DNA of 63,820 bases from Filifactor villosus (lineage in GTDB: Bacteria; Bacillota; Clostridia; Peptostreptococcales; Filifactoraceae): the NCBI RefSeq assembly GCF_042652965.1, contig NZ_JBHSHL010000052.1, positions 1 to 63,820 of the forward strand. Direction: 5' to 3'. This document shows positions 25,918 to 34,964 of the stretch, in pieces. The notes under the pieces were generated by a model, which saw only the letters and a program-made list of their open reading frames with translations, was not told the origin of the DNA and ran no database searches. The translations under genes and the position numbers were made by a program. The stretch's first letter is position 1. Every line of letters begins with the position of its first letter.

Positions 25918-26137
25918 TACTATTATTCATTCGAACTGGAGATATCGCCGATTTGTACGTCGTAAGAGACAAGACAAACTTGCGTGGCTCAAAAGTAAAG
26001 GAAGCACCACACAAAAGCAAACTTCCGATTTTTCTTCGAGTTTATAACGCGCAAAAGTTTGTCCTGTCAACGTTTTCGTAAGTTTCATCCTTCCTACAAA
26101 GTTGATTTCATACTGATTTTTGGAATCATGCAGTATT
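25918..26137 (+). repeat. Truncated R1 followed by R2 copy
   Basis: An R1-like left end (TACTATTATTCATTCGAACT, from 25918) stops after about 45 bases. From 26005 an R2 copy follows (CACACAAAAGCAAACTTCCG to CTGATTTTTGGAATCATGC). The pair stands just downstream of the C69 dipeptidase gene. No gene is seen in 24918-26169. Confidence 0.65.
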
Positions 26138-26169
26138 TCTCTTAACTTTTTCAGTCGTTCTTCCGGTTT

Positions 26170-27645
26170 TTACTTTTTCATAAACGAAGGTACAAAGGCT
26201 TCCTTCTTTGCTCTTCCCTCGTTGGATGCTACATAGGTGCTCAATTCTCTGTTGATCCGGCTCGCTTTTTGGAAGGCATCGGTTGCAACGCTGTTGGATG
26301 TCTTAGTTGCATAGTCTGCAGCGGCATTTTTTCCATCCTTCTTGTAGATCGCCGCCAGTTCGGCATCCTTTTTCTCCTGCTCCGCAATCAGCTTGTCTTC
26401 ATACTCACTCCAATATGCCCTTACGTTCTTTCCGAACATCTCTCTGTTCAATGCCGACATCACATTGATGTTTCTCATCGTCCAATAGAAGGATTCGGGT
26501 GTATAAAGTTCATCCGCCACCTTATAGGGAGCTATGGTGTCATGGATGTTTCCATAGAAGGGTAGATAAACCGAATGTTCGGCATTGGCCATCGCCATCC
26601 ACATGACGCCGCCCACATCCTTAGGCAGACTGTCTTTCATTTGGATGATGTGGCACTCCATAGAGGTCGGTGTTCCGATCGCTCTTACCCCTTTGTTTTT
26701 CTCCAAGTTTGCATTCTTGTCCGTATCTTCATATCGATATCGTTGCAGTTCCATGATGTCTTTGACACTCAACTTTTTGTCGGGCTTTCTCCACAAAGAG
26801 AATACCTCGGTGTCATAAGAGACCTTATTCGAAGGAGAAAGTTTGTTTTGTCCTCCCCAAATGCGGACCCTATCATAGTCTTCCACTGCATCGGAGTAGG
26901 TCAGTGCAACGTGGAACTTGCCATTGTGCTCCTTGTAAAATCCCTTCTCCTTCGGCAGGTTCATCAAGTCCTTCGATACGATGACATCGGGGCTCTTCAC
27001 ATCGATCTCGCCCATAAAATAGTGATTGGGAATGACCGCATAGACATCGTCGGGTACTTTTACAGCCGCATACTGATGTCCCGAGAGGATCTCCATATAC
27101 CAAGTTTCTTCGTCATCGGCAAAAAAGACGATGTTACCTTCCGCCGAACCGTGTTTGTCGATGATATCCGCCGTTCTTTGGACCGCTTCTCTCGCTGTTT
27201 TGACATAGGGAAGGACGACCGTTGTCATCGACGCCTCGGACAGACCGTTTTCCACAAGAGGATCGTATTTCTGTGCCGCAGCTCCCGGATCCGCCGACAC
27301 CGTAGCACTGATGGCAACCCCATATTCATTGAAACCCACCTCGTCATAGATCCCCTCCGACTGCTCCGCATCGCAGATAGCCGTATATTTGAAACTCGTC
27401 TTGGGAAGTTCCATCTTAAACCCGATCGAATCCTCGAACATCACGGGAGCGGGATTGTCCTTTCTCGGGTAGACCTTGAAGGTCTTGTTGTGAGCTCCGC
27501 TCAGATCCTCGGTTCTCGCAATAATACGACTTCCATCAACGGTGGCGTTCTTTCCCGCAACAAAACCCGTGCAGGCAAAGGAGGATGTAACCGTTGAAAA
27601 GGTCATCATCGCCGCCAACATAAGTACAGACATTCTTTTTTTCAT
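26170..27645 (-). CDS. Secreted C69-family dipeptidase (PepD-like)
   Basis: The 491-residue protein starts MKKRMSVLMLAAMMTFS, a clear signal peptide ending SSFA, and the next residue, Cys25 in ACTGFVAGK, is the expected N-terminal nucleophile of this Ntn-hydrolase family. Conserved segments include DGSRIIARTED, VGFNEYGVAISATVS and the GSAEGNIVFFADDEETWYMEI region. It would cut dipeptides outside the membrane for an amino-acid-fermenting anaerobe. The ATG at 27645 follows GGAGGC; the longer open frame upstream runs through an R2 repeat and is not coding. R2 copies lie on both sides of the gene. Confidence 0.92.
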   Translation of the reverse strand: MKKRMSVLMLAAMMTFSTVTSSFACTGFVAGKNATVDGSRIIARTEDLSGAHNKTFKVYPRKDNPAPVMFEDSIGFKMELPKTSFKYTAICDAEQSEGIYDEVGFNEYGVAISATVSADPGAAAQKYDPLVENGLSEASMTTVVLPYVKTAREAVQRTADIIDKHGSAEGNIVFFADDEETWYMEILSGHQYAAVKVPDDVYAVIPNHYFMGEIDVKSPDVIVSKDLMNLPKEKGFYKEHNGKFHVALTYSDAVEDYDRVRIWGGQNKLSPSNKVSYDTEVFSLWRKPDKKLSVKDIMELQRYRYEDTDKNANLEKNKGVRAIGTPTSMECHIIQMKDSLPKDVGGVMWMAMANAEHSVYLPFYGNIHDTIAPYKVADELYTPESFYWTMRNINVMSALNREMFGKNVRAYWSEYEDKLIAEQEKKDAELAAIYKKDGKNAAADYATKTSNSVATDAFQKASRINRELSTYVASNEGRAKKEAFVPSFMKK

Positions 27646-27740
27646 AATGTGCCTCCAAACAATAAGTATTTTCGTAGAGCCTCCTGCTGTTCTCCCGTGA
27701 AACCGCCACCTTATACAGACACATCCCGAAACATAGGAAA

Positions 27741-27875
27741 GCACCTCACAAAGGCAAATTCCTGATTCTCCTTTGAGTTTGCAAAAGACGAAAATTTGCC
27801 AAACCAACACCTTTAAGAATGTTATATTTCATATAGAATTGATTTTATGCTGATTTTTGTAATTATGCGGTATTT
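27741..27875 (+). repeat. R2 repeat copy upstream of the dipeptidase gene
   Basis: It shows the family frame CTCACAAAGGCAAATTCCTG, AAATTTGCCAAACCAAC, ATTTCATATAGAATTGATTT and TGTAATTATGCGGTATT. GGCAAATT and AATTTGCC form an inverted pair. It lies in the upstream region of the minus-strand dipeptidase gene. Confidence 0.75.
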
Positions 27876-28077
27876 TCATAGTATTTCGCGAAGTTATAGT
27901 GTTTTATGACATTACGATCGGATAACAGCAAAAACTCCCTCCTATTTATTATCGCATAGGTGGAACCTTCCATCAATATCAGAACATATATTCGCAATAC
28001 TCTGTTTTTTGATAGGAGACCTGATAGAAAGAGATACAAGGACAAAACATATGGGTACATCATTCGGCGCGAAGAAT

Positions 28078-28110
28078 AACGCGGCGCCTCCCCAAAGAAA
28101 ACACCGCGTT
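28078..28110. other. Hairpin AACGCGG/CCGCGTT in an otherwise empty spacer
   Basis: AACGCGG (28078-28084) pairs perfectly with CCGCGTT (28104-28110), and GGCGC/GCGCC overlaps it. No T run follows on either strand. Apart from this and the R2 copy nothing is seen in 27646-28249. Confidence 0.45.
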
Positions 28111-28249
28111 GACTTTAGTACTATGATCCATTAAAATGGTCCGGTCATGAAGTTTAAATTCCACGATTACTCAAAATTGTTTTTCGACAATTGTACATTC
28201 CGTATACCCGGAATTTCAAACGGAAAACAGTATCAAAGAGATGATGGAT

Positions 28250-29107
28250 TTAAAACTTCTCAAACGGGATCTCGATAAATGTGGAGAGGCGGCGGATCAT
28301 CTTTTCGCTCTCTTCTCCCATCATATTCTCAATATACTCGATATCCTCATCCGATTCAATACTTGCCTTTTCGGTGTAGTAGACACTTCCATGCAAAATC
28401 GTTTTGGTGACAAAGTTGCCCGTTTCCTTATTGATCCCGAAACCCATATAGTACCCATTGGCATTGTCCCCATAGGCCTCCTTAAGCAAAAGTTTGTAGT
28501 CCTGGGTGAAGACCGCCACGTCCGTCGGCCAGATCTCATAGTGAGAGAGGACCTTCACTATGATTTCTTCCTTCTTATCTCCCGTCAGATCCATAAATCC
28601 GATCTCAACAAGGTCTTTCTCCGGAAGAGAGAGAAGTTTGGCGATCTTAGCCTTGGATACATCCGCCTTTGTCAACTTCTTTTGTAATTTTACCTGCCCC
28701 TTGTCCGAACCTATCAGTACACTGCCGGTCTGTGCCACATACTCGACCTTCTCTCCCAAAGCGGTAGCCACAAAACGAAGCGGAACCATCGTTCTCTTGT
28801 TGATAAGCTGAGGCTCGACCTCCAACACCGACTTCTTCCCGTTGACAAGCGCGACCTTGTTGCCAAGTTGCAACTGTATCACCGTTTCGCCCTTCTTGAC
28901 GGTCACCTTCCTCATCTGAGGATTCCAATCCGTCTTGGCTCCCAACTCGTCCGAAACGATCGATATGGGAACCAACACGCTTCCATTGACCTTGACAGGA
29001 CCTGCGTCGGAGAGAACCTCCTTGTTTCCTACAAAAAGCTGCATCCCAAATACCTGTTGAGGCACCAATACCGCAAGACACATCAATAGTGCAACTGTTT
29101 TTTTCAT
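28250..29107 (-). CDS. Secreted protein with copper-amine-oxidase-N-like domain
   Basis: The 285-residue product has a signal peptide (MKKTVALLMCLAVLVPQQVFG) followed by the copper amine oxidase N-terminal type domain, a beta module common in secreted clostridial proteins: KVNGSVLVPISIVSDELGAKTDW and LINKRTMVPLRFVATALGEKVEY. From about residue 140 it has a separate region with DLTGDKKEEIIVKV, resembling VCBS/FG-GAP-like or PepSY-like tails. It has no copper-binding oxidase part. Role at the cell surface is unknown. Confidence 0.82.
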   Translation of the reverse strand: MKKTVALLMCLAVLVPQQVFGMQLFVGNKEVLSDAGPVKVNGSVLVPISIVSDELGAKTDWNPQMRKVTVKKGETVIQLQLGNKVALVNGKKSVLEVEPQLINKRTMVPLRFVATALGEKVEYVAQTGSVLIGSDKGQVKLQKKLTKADVSKAKIAKLLSLPEKDLVEIGFMDLTGDKKEEIIVKVLSHYEIWPTDVAVFTQDYKLLLKEAYGDNANGYYMGFGINKETGNFVTKTILHGSVYYTEKASIESDEDIEYIENMMGEESEKMIRRLSTFIEIPFEKF

Positions 29108-29238
29108 AGATGTTTCTCCTTCCTTACAAAACTGTAACTTCCGTTATCAAAGCGTGTTCGGATTTGACCTGCAACGATACCGAACACAAGTTATTACACT
29201 TAATTTTACTGCCTTCGCATCAAAAGGCAAACCCATCA

Positions 29239-29541
29239 CTATTCTTTCTTTCTATCCTCGGCGAGTTTCTGCTTGCTCATGGTCTCCACGATCTGCATAA
29301 ACTTCTTATTGATGTACTCGTATCCTCCCTTGGAATGAGGCAACATGCACTTGGAACAATCCTTAATCCCGTTTTCCATATAGTGAACATTGCCACCGCA
29401 CTCACTGCCCAGCATATAGAGAGGACAATAACAGAAGAGACAGTTGAAGTACTCCACCTCCCTGTCCTTATCTCCGTGGCAGGGAAAATACTCACATTCC
29501 CTGTTACAAAAGTACGAAAAACTGTTTTTTGTCTCTGCCAT
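29239..29541 (-). CDS. Cysteine-rich small protein (zf-like, PF04071 type)
   Basis: The 100-residue product has nine cysteines in its first 65 residues, including FCNRECEYFPCH, FNCLFCYCPLY, SECGG and DCSKCMLPH. This is the Cys-rich small domain family, thought to bind metal. Related domains occur near corrinoid genes, but none is near here. The C-terminus is a charged helix. A minus-strand promoter-like pair lies at 29815-29844. Confidence 0.83.
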   Translation of the reverse strand: MAETKNSFSYFCNRECEYFPCHGDKDREVEYFNCLFCYCPLYMLGSECGGNVHYMENGIKDCSKCMLPHSKGGYEYINKKFMQIVETMSKQKLAEDRKKE

Positions 29542-29814
29542 TTGATCCTTCCCCCTTTATGTATAGCCTCATAAGGATCTGAAGATACGATCGACGACAC
29601 CTGCTGCACCTTATGTATCAAAAAATCCGAATAGAGCCTACTCATCATATAATACCTGTGATATGATCGCAATCCGCGCTATGATCCGATCAAAACATAG
29701 AACTGTCCGACTTCGTTATCAAAAAAATCATCCCCGCCTCTTGTAGCTTAACTGTTGAAGAGTTTAAACAGATAACAGTATAAAAGTCAAACAAAGACCT
29801 TGTATTCTATTTTT

Positions 29815-29844
29815 ATTATACCAAATAGCCTCCCGGTTATTCAA
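29815..29844 (-). promoter_or_regulatory. Promoter-like element upstream of the Cys-rich gene
   Basis: On the minus strand TTGAAT (29839-29844) and TATAAT (29815-29820) are 18 bases apart. It would give a leader of about 270 bases, so other promoters may exist. The rest of 29542-30080 holds no gene. Confidence 0.4.
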
Positions 29845-30080
29845 TGATAACGGAACTTCTTCTTTTAGAGAAGATTCTATCGCCTCCCCTCTTTAATATC
29901 ATGTAATACTATTCTCCGATCAAACTGTCAGGGGAACAAAGTATCCGGTTGTCAAAATTGTGTGATCACAATTTTTTTTAACCACACAAGAGGACAATTC
30001 TTCCACGGAACAGTATAAGACAAGAACTGTAAAATATAGTATAATGGAGATCAATACAAACTATTATACGGGAGGTACCT

Positions 30081-30983
30081 ATGAAAAGAATTTTGATTAC
30101 GGGAGGCACTGTGTTTGTAAGCAAGTATACCGCACAATACTATCTCAACAAGGGGTATGAAGTATTTGTTCTCAACCGAAACACGCGAAGCCAGCTCCCC
30201 GGAGCGAGGCTGATCCATGCCGATCGGAGTCATCTCGGCAATGCTCTCAAAGGTCTTCACTTCGATGTTGTCTTCGATATCAATTCCTACAACAAAGATG
30301 ATATCCATCTCCTCCTAGATGCTTTGGAAAGCTATGGAGACTATATCTTCATCAGCTCCAGTGCCGTCTATCCCGATACCGCTCCCCAACCTTTCAGTGA
30401 AAACTCTCCCGTCGGCCCCAACTCTTTTTGGAAGTCTTACGGCACAAACAAGATCGAGGCGGAACAAGCGTTGACAAAACGTAATCCCAAGGCCTACATC
30501 CTGCGTCCCCCCTATCTCTACGGTCCTATGAACAACGTGTATCGCGAAGCCTTTGTCTTCGATTGCGCTTTAAAAGGAAGAACCTTCTACCTTCCTTCAA
30601 ACGGCGAGATGAAGCTCCAATTCTTCTACATCGACGACCTCTGCCTCTTTATGGATGTTCTTCTTGAACAAAGACCTTCACAGCGTATCTTCAATGTGGG
30701 AAACAGAACCCCCGTCTCCGTTGCGGACTGGGTCAAGCTCTGCTATCAGACCGCTCAAAGGCCTCTTCATACCATCTGTGTATCCGAGACGGTCGACTGT
30801 CGTAACTACTTCAGCTTCCATCCTTATGAATACTTCCTCAATGTAAGTGCGCAGAAGGAGCTGTTCAATTACGAAACCCCGATGAAAAAAGGCTTGGAAG
30901 CTTCCTTCGATCGGTATTTGAAGTTCCCCGAAGAAGTTACAACCAAGCCCTTTATGGAATTTATCGACTTTTATTTGAAATAA
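30081..30983 (+). CDS. NAD-dependent epimerase/dehydratase (extended SDR)
   Basis: The 300-residue protein has a nucleotide-binding start MKRILITGGTVFVSKYTA, where the usual GGTGFIG has become GGTVFVS. It also has the DVVFDINSYNKDD segment, serine-rich SSSAVYP, and the catalytic-type YGTNKIEAE with Tyr and Lys in YxxxK spacing. Conserved LRPPYLYGP and FFYIDDL follow. It is likely a sugar-nucleotide or isoflavone-reductase-like enzyme; the substrate is unknown. GGGAGG precedes the ATG and TATAAT lies at 30040. It is a lone gene. Confidence 0.85.
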   Translation: MKRILITGGTVFVSKYTAQYYLNKGYEVFVLNRNTRSQLPGARLIHADRSHLGNALKGLHFDVVFDINSYNKDDIHLLLDALESYGDYIFISSSAVYPDTAPQPFSENSPVGPNSFWKSYGTNKIEAEQALTKRNPKAYILRPPYLYGPMNNVYREAFVFDCALKGRTFYLPSNGEMKLQFFYIDDLCLFMDVLLEQRPSQRIFNVGNRTPVSVADWVKLCYQTAQRPLHTICVSETVDCRNYFSFHPYEYFLNVSAQKELFNYETPMKKGLEASFDRYLKFPEEVTTKPFMEFIDFYLK

Positions 30984-31183
30984 GGCGAGCCTCTTATTCT
31001 CAAAAAGTTTTTCCCGTCTTTTGTCGGACCGAAACAAGAGGACCGAAGTGCTCTCGCCTCCATCCCTCCACAATCTTTTTGCATCTCATTCCTCATTAAA
31101 AGAAGGAACTTTTATCTCTCCGTGATGTTTTTATTTCACAAGGCTTTTTTTTACAAAACAAGAGGAATGACAAGATGGAAGAA

Positions 31184-31314
31184 GCGTACAAAGGCAAACC
31201 ATTGATTTTCCTTTCGATTTGTAAACTACAAAAGTTTGCTATATCAAGATGTTCCATAATTTCATCTTCCGTATAACATCAATCCTGTGCTTATTTTCCA
31301 AGCGGTGCGGTATT
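31184..31314 (+). repeat. R2 repeat copy
   Basis: The copy reads GTACAAAGGCAAACCATTG, CTACAAAAGTTTGCTATATC, AATTTCATCTTCCGTATAAC and GCGGTGCGGTATT. A second partial copy of the right half (AAACTGATTTTCTGC, TCGAATTATGCGGCGTTTTC) lies at 31405-31472. No gene is seen in 30984-31580. Confidence 0.72.
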
Positions 31315-31580
31315 ACCCTATTGTTTTGCGGTTCTCCCCTTCAATATGTCCCATACACAGACACAAAATAATGTTTTCTTTGTTTCAAGCCCGCTCAAAT
31401 AAACACTTTTAGGAATGACTTTGTTTAAGAAAAACTGATTTTCTGCTACTTATTCGAATTATGCGGCGTTTTCCCGGCGTCTTGACATATTGATATTTAT
31501 CTTTATTTCCTGCCTTTGATATAAACTGAAAGAGTTCATATCAAAGTCGGAATTACTATGAATTTCAACGTGCCGTTATA

Positions 31581-32816
31581 CTAGTAGAGTACGATCTCGC
31601 TGATCACCGTGTCCTTATACTTACTTCCCGGATAGACCGATCTGACCACAAACGAAACACTGTCGGTCTCCACCGGCTCCGAGAATTTGACCTCCTGAGC
31701 TTCTCTGACATCTTTCAGATTGAAGGTCTCACTCGAACCGTCGGAGAAAAAAACTTCGATCTGTGAAGGACGCGAGTTCTTCTCATAGACCTTTTCATTC
31801 TTATGATAGCCTGCATGGATCACAAAACCGTTGATAAGATAGCTCTTATCGAAGACCAGCTTTACCTCCTCTCCTTCTCCCTGACCTTCGACACCCTCCA
31901 CCCATGCGGTTGAGATGTCTTTGTCGATCACTCTGTCTTCCTTATGCACAAAGTTCTTCTCCACGAGGTGGGAAGTGGATGAGACTCCTATGACCTTCTC
32001 CATACTGAAGCCCTCCTTCTTCTGCACGGTGACCTCCTTCAGTTTTTCGCTCGTTTCCTTTGGAGTTGCAGTCGAAGAACTTTTCAGCCTGTTGAGCTCG
32101 GATATAAAAAACTTACTTTCCTCCTGCAACAACTCCTCCCAATCTTCAAACTCAGCTGTCGGTTCATTGCGGTCATAGGAGATGAGGTTTTCCTCATCAC
32201 GATCTTTGAAATGCCTCCAAAGAATCAGCTTCCCGCCTTCGAAGAAGAAGAGATCCCTATCCTCGTTTTCGAAGACGGAGAGCACAAGTTCACCCTTGTC
32301 AAAATAATACTCCCTATTATAGTCCTTTGAATTGGTCCCTTCATCCGCAAAAACCGCTTTGATCTCTCCCTTATCATGATAAATCGAGATATCTTCCGTC
32401 GGAACGACCTTTTCATATTTTCCGTCCACAATATCCATAGAGAACTGTCGATGAAAGACACGCAGTTCCTCCACTCTCTTGTCGATCTCTGCGTCATTGA
32501 CCTTGTCCTCCGTTTCTTCCCTGTCTTGTCCCTCTTCCTTCCAAGCATTTTTTTCTTCTTCGCTCCGAACGCTCTGCTTCTCGTTCGCACCCCCGGAAGA
32601 ACCTGACATCCTCAGACCTACAAATATCGCCCCTCCCGCAAGACCGAGCACAAGCAGGGACAGCAAGAGGATCAAAACAAGTTTGGATCCCTTTGAACTC
32701 TTTGCCTCACCCTCTCTTTGCCCGCTCGATGTTTCACTGTCCTGCACGGAAGCTCCGCAGGCAGTACAAAACTTCGCCGTTTCGGATACGGGACTCCCAC
32801 ATTTTCTGCAATACAT
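31581..32816 (-). CDS. Zinc-ribbon membrane protein with discoidin-like (NADase-type glycan-binding) domain
   Basis: The 411-residue protein starts with a zinc ribbon (MYCRKCGSPVSETAKFCTACGA, two CxxC pairs), then a polar linker and one membrane span at about residues 48-70 (LVLILLLSLLVLGLAGGAIFVGL). A charged coiled region follows. From about 270 a discoidin-like domain contains EDRVIDKDISTAWVEG, EVKLVFDKSYLINGFVIHAGY and the SEIVLY end, as in the NADase-type glycan-binding family. It would present a sugar-binding domain outside the membrane. No catalytic domain is present. Confidence 0.83.
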   Translation of the reverse strand: MYCRKCGSPVSETAKFCTACGASVQDSETSSGQREGEAKSSKGSKLVLILLLSLLVLGLAGGAIFVGLRMSGSSGGANEKQSVRSEEEKNAWKEEGQDREETEDKVNDAEIDKRVEELRVFHRQFSMDIVDGKYEKVVPTEDISIYHDKGEIKAVFADEGTNSKDYNREYYFDKGELVLSVFENEDRDLFFFEGGKLILWRHFKDRDEENLISYDRNEPTAEFEDWEELLQEESKFFISELNRLKSSSTATPKETSEKLKEVTVQKKEGFSMEKVIGVSSTSHLVEKNFVHKEDRVIDKDISTAWVEGVEGQGEGEEVKLVFDKSYLINGFVIHAGYHKNEKVYEKNSRPSQIEVFFSDGSSETFNLKDVREAQEVKFSEPVETDSVSFVVRSVYPGSKYKDTVISEIVLY

Positions 32817-33078
32817 AATTTCCCCTCCCCATGGATTTTGATAAGAAAATCATAGCAGGAAGGGAGGCCTCCTGTCAATTCCCACCAAAAAAGCTTTTTC
32901 CTTATTCGGACTTTGCTTTTCCGCCTCCATCCGATGGGATAAGTTGCTTCTTATTACCATTCTTCGTTTGAAATGCCGGGTATAAAACATATCCCCTTAC
33001 CGAAAAACCATTCGGAGGACGATGTACTTCCAAGCATTCCACCCGTCAGTTTTAACAGATAACTTAAGTACCAAACTC

Positions 33079-33297
33079 CTATTCGTCGAAGTAAAACAGT
33101 TCTTCAAACTTCTTATTCAATGCAATACAGAGGATCAATGCCAACTTTGCCGTCGGATTAAATTGTCCCGTTTCGATCGAACTGATCGTATTTCGTGAAA
33201 CTCCGACCATTTCAGCCAGCTCTCTCTGCGAAAGATTCCTCTGTGCTCGGGCTTCTTTCAGACGATTTCTTAAAATCAATGTTTCATCTACGCCCAT
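33079..33297 (-). CDS. XRE-family transcriptional regulator
   Basis: The 72-residue product is a single helix-turn-helix of the Cro/CI type: LKEARAQRNLSQRELAEMVGVSRNTISSIETGQFNPTAKLALILC, in two contiguous pieces, ending FEELFYFDE as in small YozG-like regulators. The ATG at 33297 overlaps the end of the upstream membrane protein gene by ten bases, so both are co-transcribed. It probably represses its own promoter at 33734-33762, where tandem repeats overlap the -35. Confidence 0.9.
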   Translation of the reverse strand: MGVDETLILRNRLKEARAQRNLSQRELAEMVGVSRNTISSIETGQFNPTAKLALILCIALNKKFEELFYFDE

Positions 33298-33623
33298 ACC
33301 GCCTCCAAAATAAAACGAAGTAAAAAAACCATAGAGGCGACCGTCGAAGCTATCCATTGCAGCTTATCATGTTTCTCTTGAGAAAACTTATACTTTTGTG
33401 AAGAGATTGAAGCTAAAAAGCAAAAATAGATCGACGAAGAGGCATAAAAAGCCTCCATCTGCTTTCCATAGCGGAAGGCTGAGAAAAGATTTAAAACGGA
33501 GATACACGCATAGATCGCACTCGAGTAATAGAAACCTCTTCGGATCCCCAGTAACTCCATATATTCTCTCCCTTCGTCACAGGCCTCTTCTCTGCTCTTT
33601 TTCAAAATTTGTTCCCTATTCAT
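33288..33623 (-). CDS. Small membrane protein, DUF6442-like partner of XRE regulator
   Basis: The 111-residue product begins MNREQILKKSREEACDEGREYMELLGIRRG, split as a charged cytoplasmic helix, then three or four membrane spans (YSSAIYACISVLNLFSAF, IYFCFLASISS, IASTVASMVFLLRFILEAVW). This pairing of a DUF6442-type protein and a small XRE regulator is common in Firmicutes. The regulator gene overlaps its end. Function is unknown; stress or antibiotic sensing is possible. Confidence 0.82.
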   Translation of the reverse strand: MNREQILKKSREEACDEGREYMELLGIRRGFYYSSAIYACISVLNLFSAFRYGKQMEAFYASSSIYFCFLASISSQKYKFSQEKHDKLQWIASTVASMVFLLRFILEAVWA

Positions 33624-33733
33624 AACTACCTCCCCTTCCTCACAGGATCTCTTTAAAGCATTCTCCTATGCACAAGCGATATCACTACCGAAACAGCGGA
33701 TCCGTTGCAAAACCGTTCGGACCTCTTACGCCT

Positions 33734-33789
33734 ATTCTAGCTTCGCCAAGTTTTCTTGTCAATACTTTTTGCAAAGTTTTCTTGTCAAT
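33734..33789 (-). promoter_or_regulatory. Promoter with tandem repeats for the membrane protein/XRE operon
   Basis: On the minus strand TTGACA (33757-33762) and TAGAAT (33734-33739) are 17 bases apart. The 16-base ATTGACAAGAAAACTT occurs at 33748-33763, over the -35, and again at 33774-33789, 26 bases upstream. Such tandem sites suit a small XRE repressor or activator. Confidence 0.75.
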
Positions 33790-33796
33790 TTTGCTC

Positions 33797-33843
33797 AAAA
33801 AAAGCTGATCGCTTTAGTTTATCATTCTAAAGTCGATCAGCTT
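33797..33843 (-). terminator. Terminator of the nqr operon
   Basis: On the minus strand a stem of AAGCTGATCG paired with CGATCAGCTT, extended by CTTTAG/CTAAAG, is followed by a T run. It lies just after the nqrF stop. Confidence 0.88.
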
Positions 33844-33850
33844 ATCTCGG

Positions 33851-34951
33851 TTAAAACTTATCGTAAAGAATATCTTCTTCCGCCAGTCCTTTTTTCTTGA
33901 GGACTTCAACGACCGAGTCTATCATCACACCGCTTCCGCAGAGGTAGGCCTCGCAGTCGGGTCCGTTATTGATGTATTTGTCAATCGCAGCGGTAACACG
34001 CCCCCTCTCTCCTTCCCACTTCGAACCTTCGGGCACTCTGGAAAGACAGGGTACATACTTGAAGTTGGGCAGTTCCTTCTGCAACTGTTCGAACTCTTCA
34101 TCGAAGAACAACTCGTCTTCCACCTTTGCACCGAAAAAGAAGGTCGCCTTCCTGTGAGTGAGTTTTTCCTCCCTCATATAACGCAAGATGGACAGAATCG
34201 GTGCCATACCCGTTCCGATCGCCACCATGACCATCTCCTTGTCAGTCTCACGGTAGTAGAAGTCCCCGTAAGGTCCGACCACCGTCACCTTCTGTTGTGG
34301 AGATAGGTGGTAGTGAACATAGGAGGACACGATGCCTTCAGGCACATGGCCGATCAGGAGGCCTACATGGTGTTTGTCGTTGGGTGAGGAGGCAATCGAA
34401 TATGCACGGTAGACTTCCTCGGATGACCCCTTGTACTTCCTGCTCATCAGCTGGATATACTGACCCGGCTTGAAGTTGATCTCCTTGCCTTCAGGTAGTT
34501 CCATAATCAGATTCTTGATGGTATCGGTCACATTATCATTGGAGATAACGGTGTAATCATATTGTTTTACATTGAAGAGGGCCTCGTCTATTTCGATCTT
34601 GAGATCATTTTTGACCTTGACCTGACAGGACAATCTCATATGGTCGGCCTCTTCCTCCTTGGAAATAAAACCTTCCTCCGTCGGAAGCAGGGGACCCGCC
34701 CCTTCAAGTACCTTGACCTTACAGAAGCCGCAACTTCCCTTCCCTCCACAGGCGGAAGGAATAAAGACCTCGTTATCCACAAGAAGAGACAGCAGGGAGG
34801 AGCCTCCCCTCGCCTCGATTACCTTATCGTTGTTGATGGTCAGCTTGACTTCTCCGTAGTCGTTGACCGTCTTGTTCGCAACGGTAATCAAAAGTGCCAG
34901 TATCGCAGAGATGGAGGTGATTACCGCAACGGTTACTATTACATGATTCAT
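33851..34951 (-). CDS. nqrF: Na+-translocating NADH:quinone reductase subunit F
   Basis: The 366-residue protein is the electron entry subunit. It has an N-terminal membrane helix (VIVTVAVITSISAILALLI), a 2Fe-2S ferredoxin domain with CGGKGSCGFC and a fourth Cys in RLSCQV, an FAD domain (RAYSIASSP) and an NAD domain (GTGMAPILSILRY, ending YLCGSGVMIDSV). The ATG at 34951 follows GGAGGG; the longer frame into nqrE is not used. It takes electrons from NADH and passes them to the FMN subunits. Last gene of the nqr operon. Confidence 0.95.
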   Translation of the reverse strand: MNHVIVTVAVITSISAILALLITVANKTVNDYGEVKLTINNDKVIEARGGSSLLSLLVDNEVFIPSACGGKGSCGFCKVKVLEGAGPLLPTEEGFISKEEEADHMRLSCQVKVKNDLKIEIDEALFNVKQYDYTVISNDNVTDTIKNLIMELPEGKEINFKPGQYIQLMSRKYKGSSEEVYRAYSIASSPNDKHHVGLLIGHVPEGIVSSYVHYHLSPQQKVTVVGPYGDFYYRETDKEMVMVAIGTGMAPILSILRYMREEKLTHRKATFFFGAKVEDELFFDEEFEQLQKELPNFKYVPCLSRVPEGSKWEGERGRVTAAIDKYINNGPDCEAYLCGSGVMIDSVVEVLKKKGLAEEDILYDKF

Positions 34952-34964
34952 GTACTTTCCCTCC

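Noticed and set aside
26575..27597. Long plus-strand open frame of 340 codons opposite the C69 dipeptidase gene
   Set aside because: It is the antisense shadow of a well-supported gene with signal peptide and catalytic cysteine, has no binding site and an unlikely composition.
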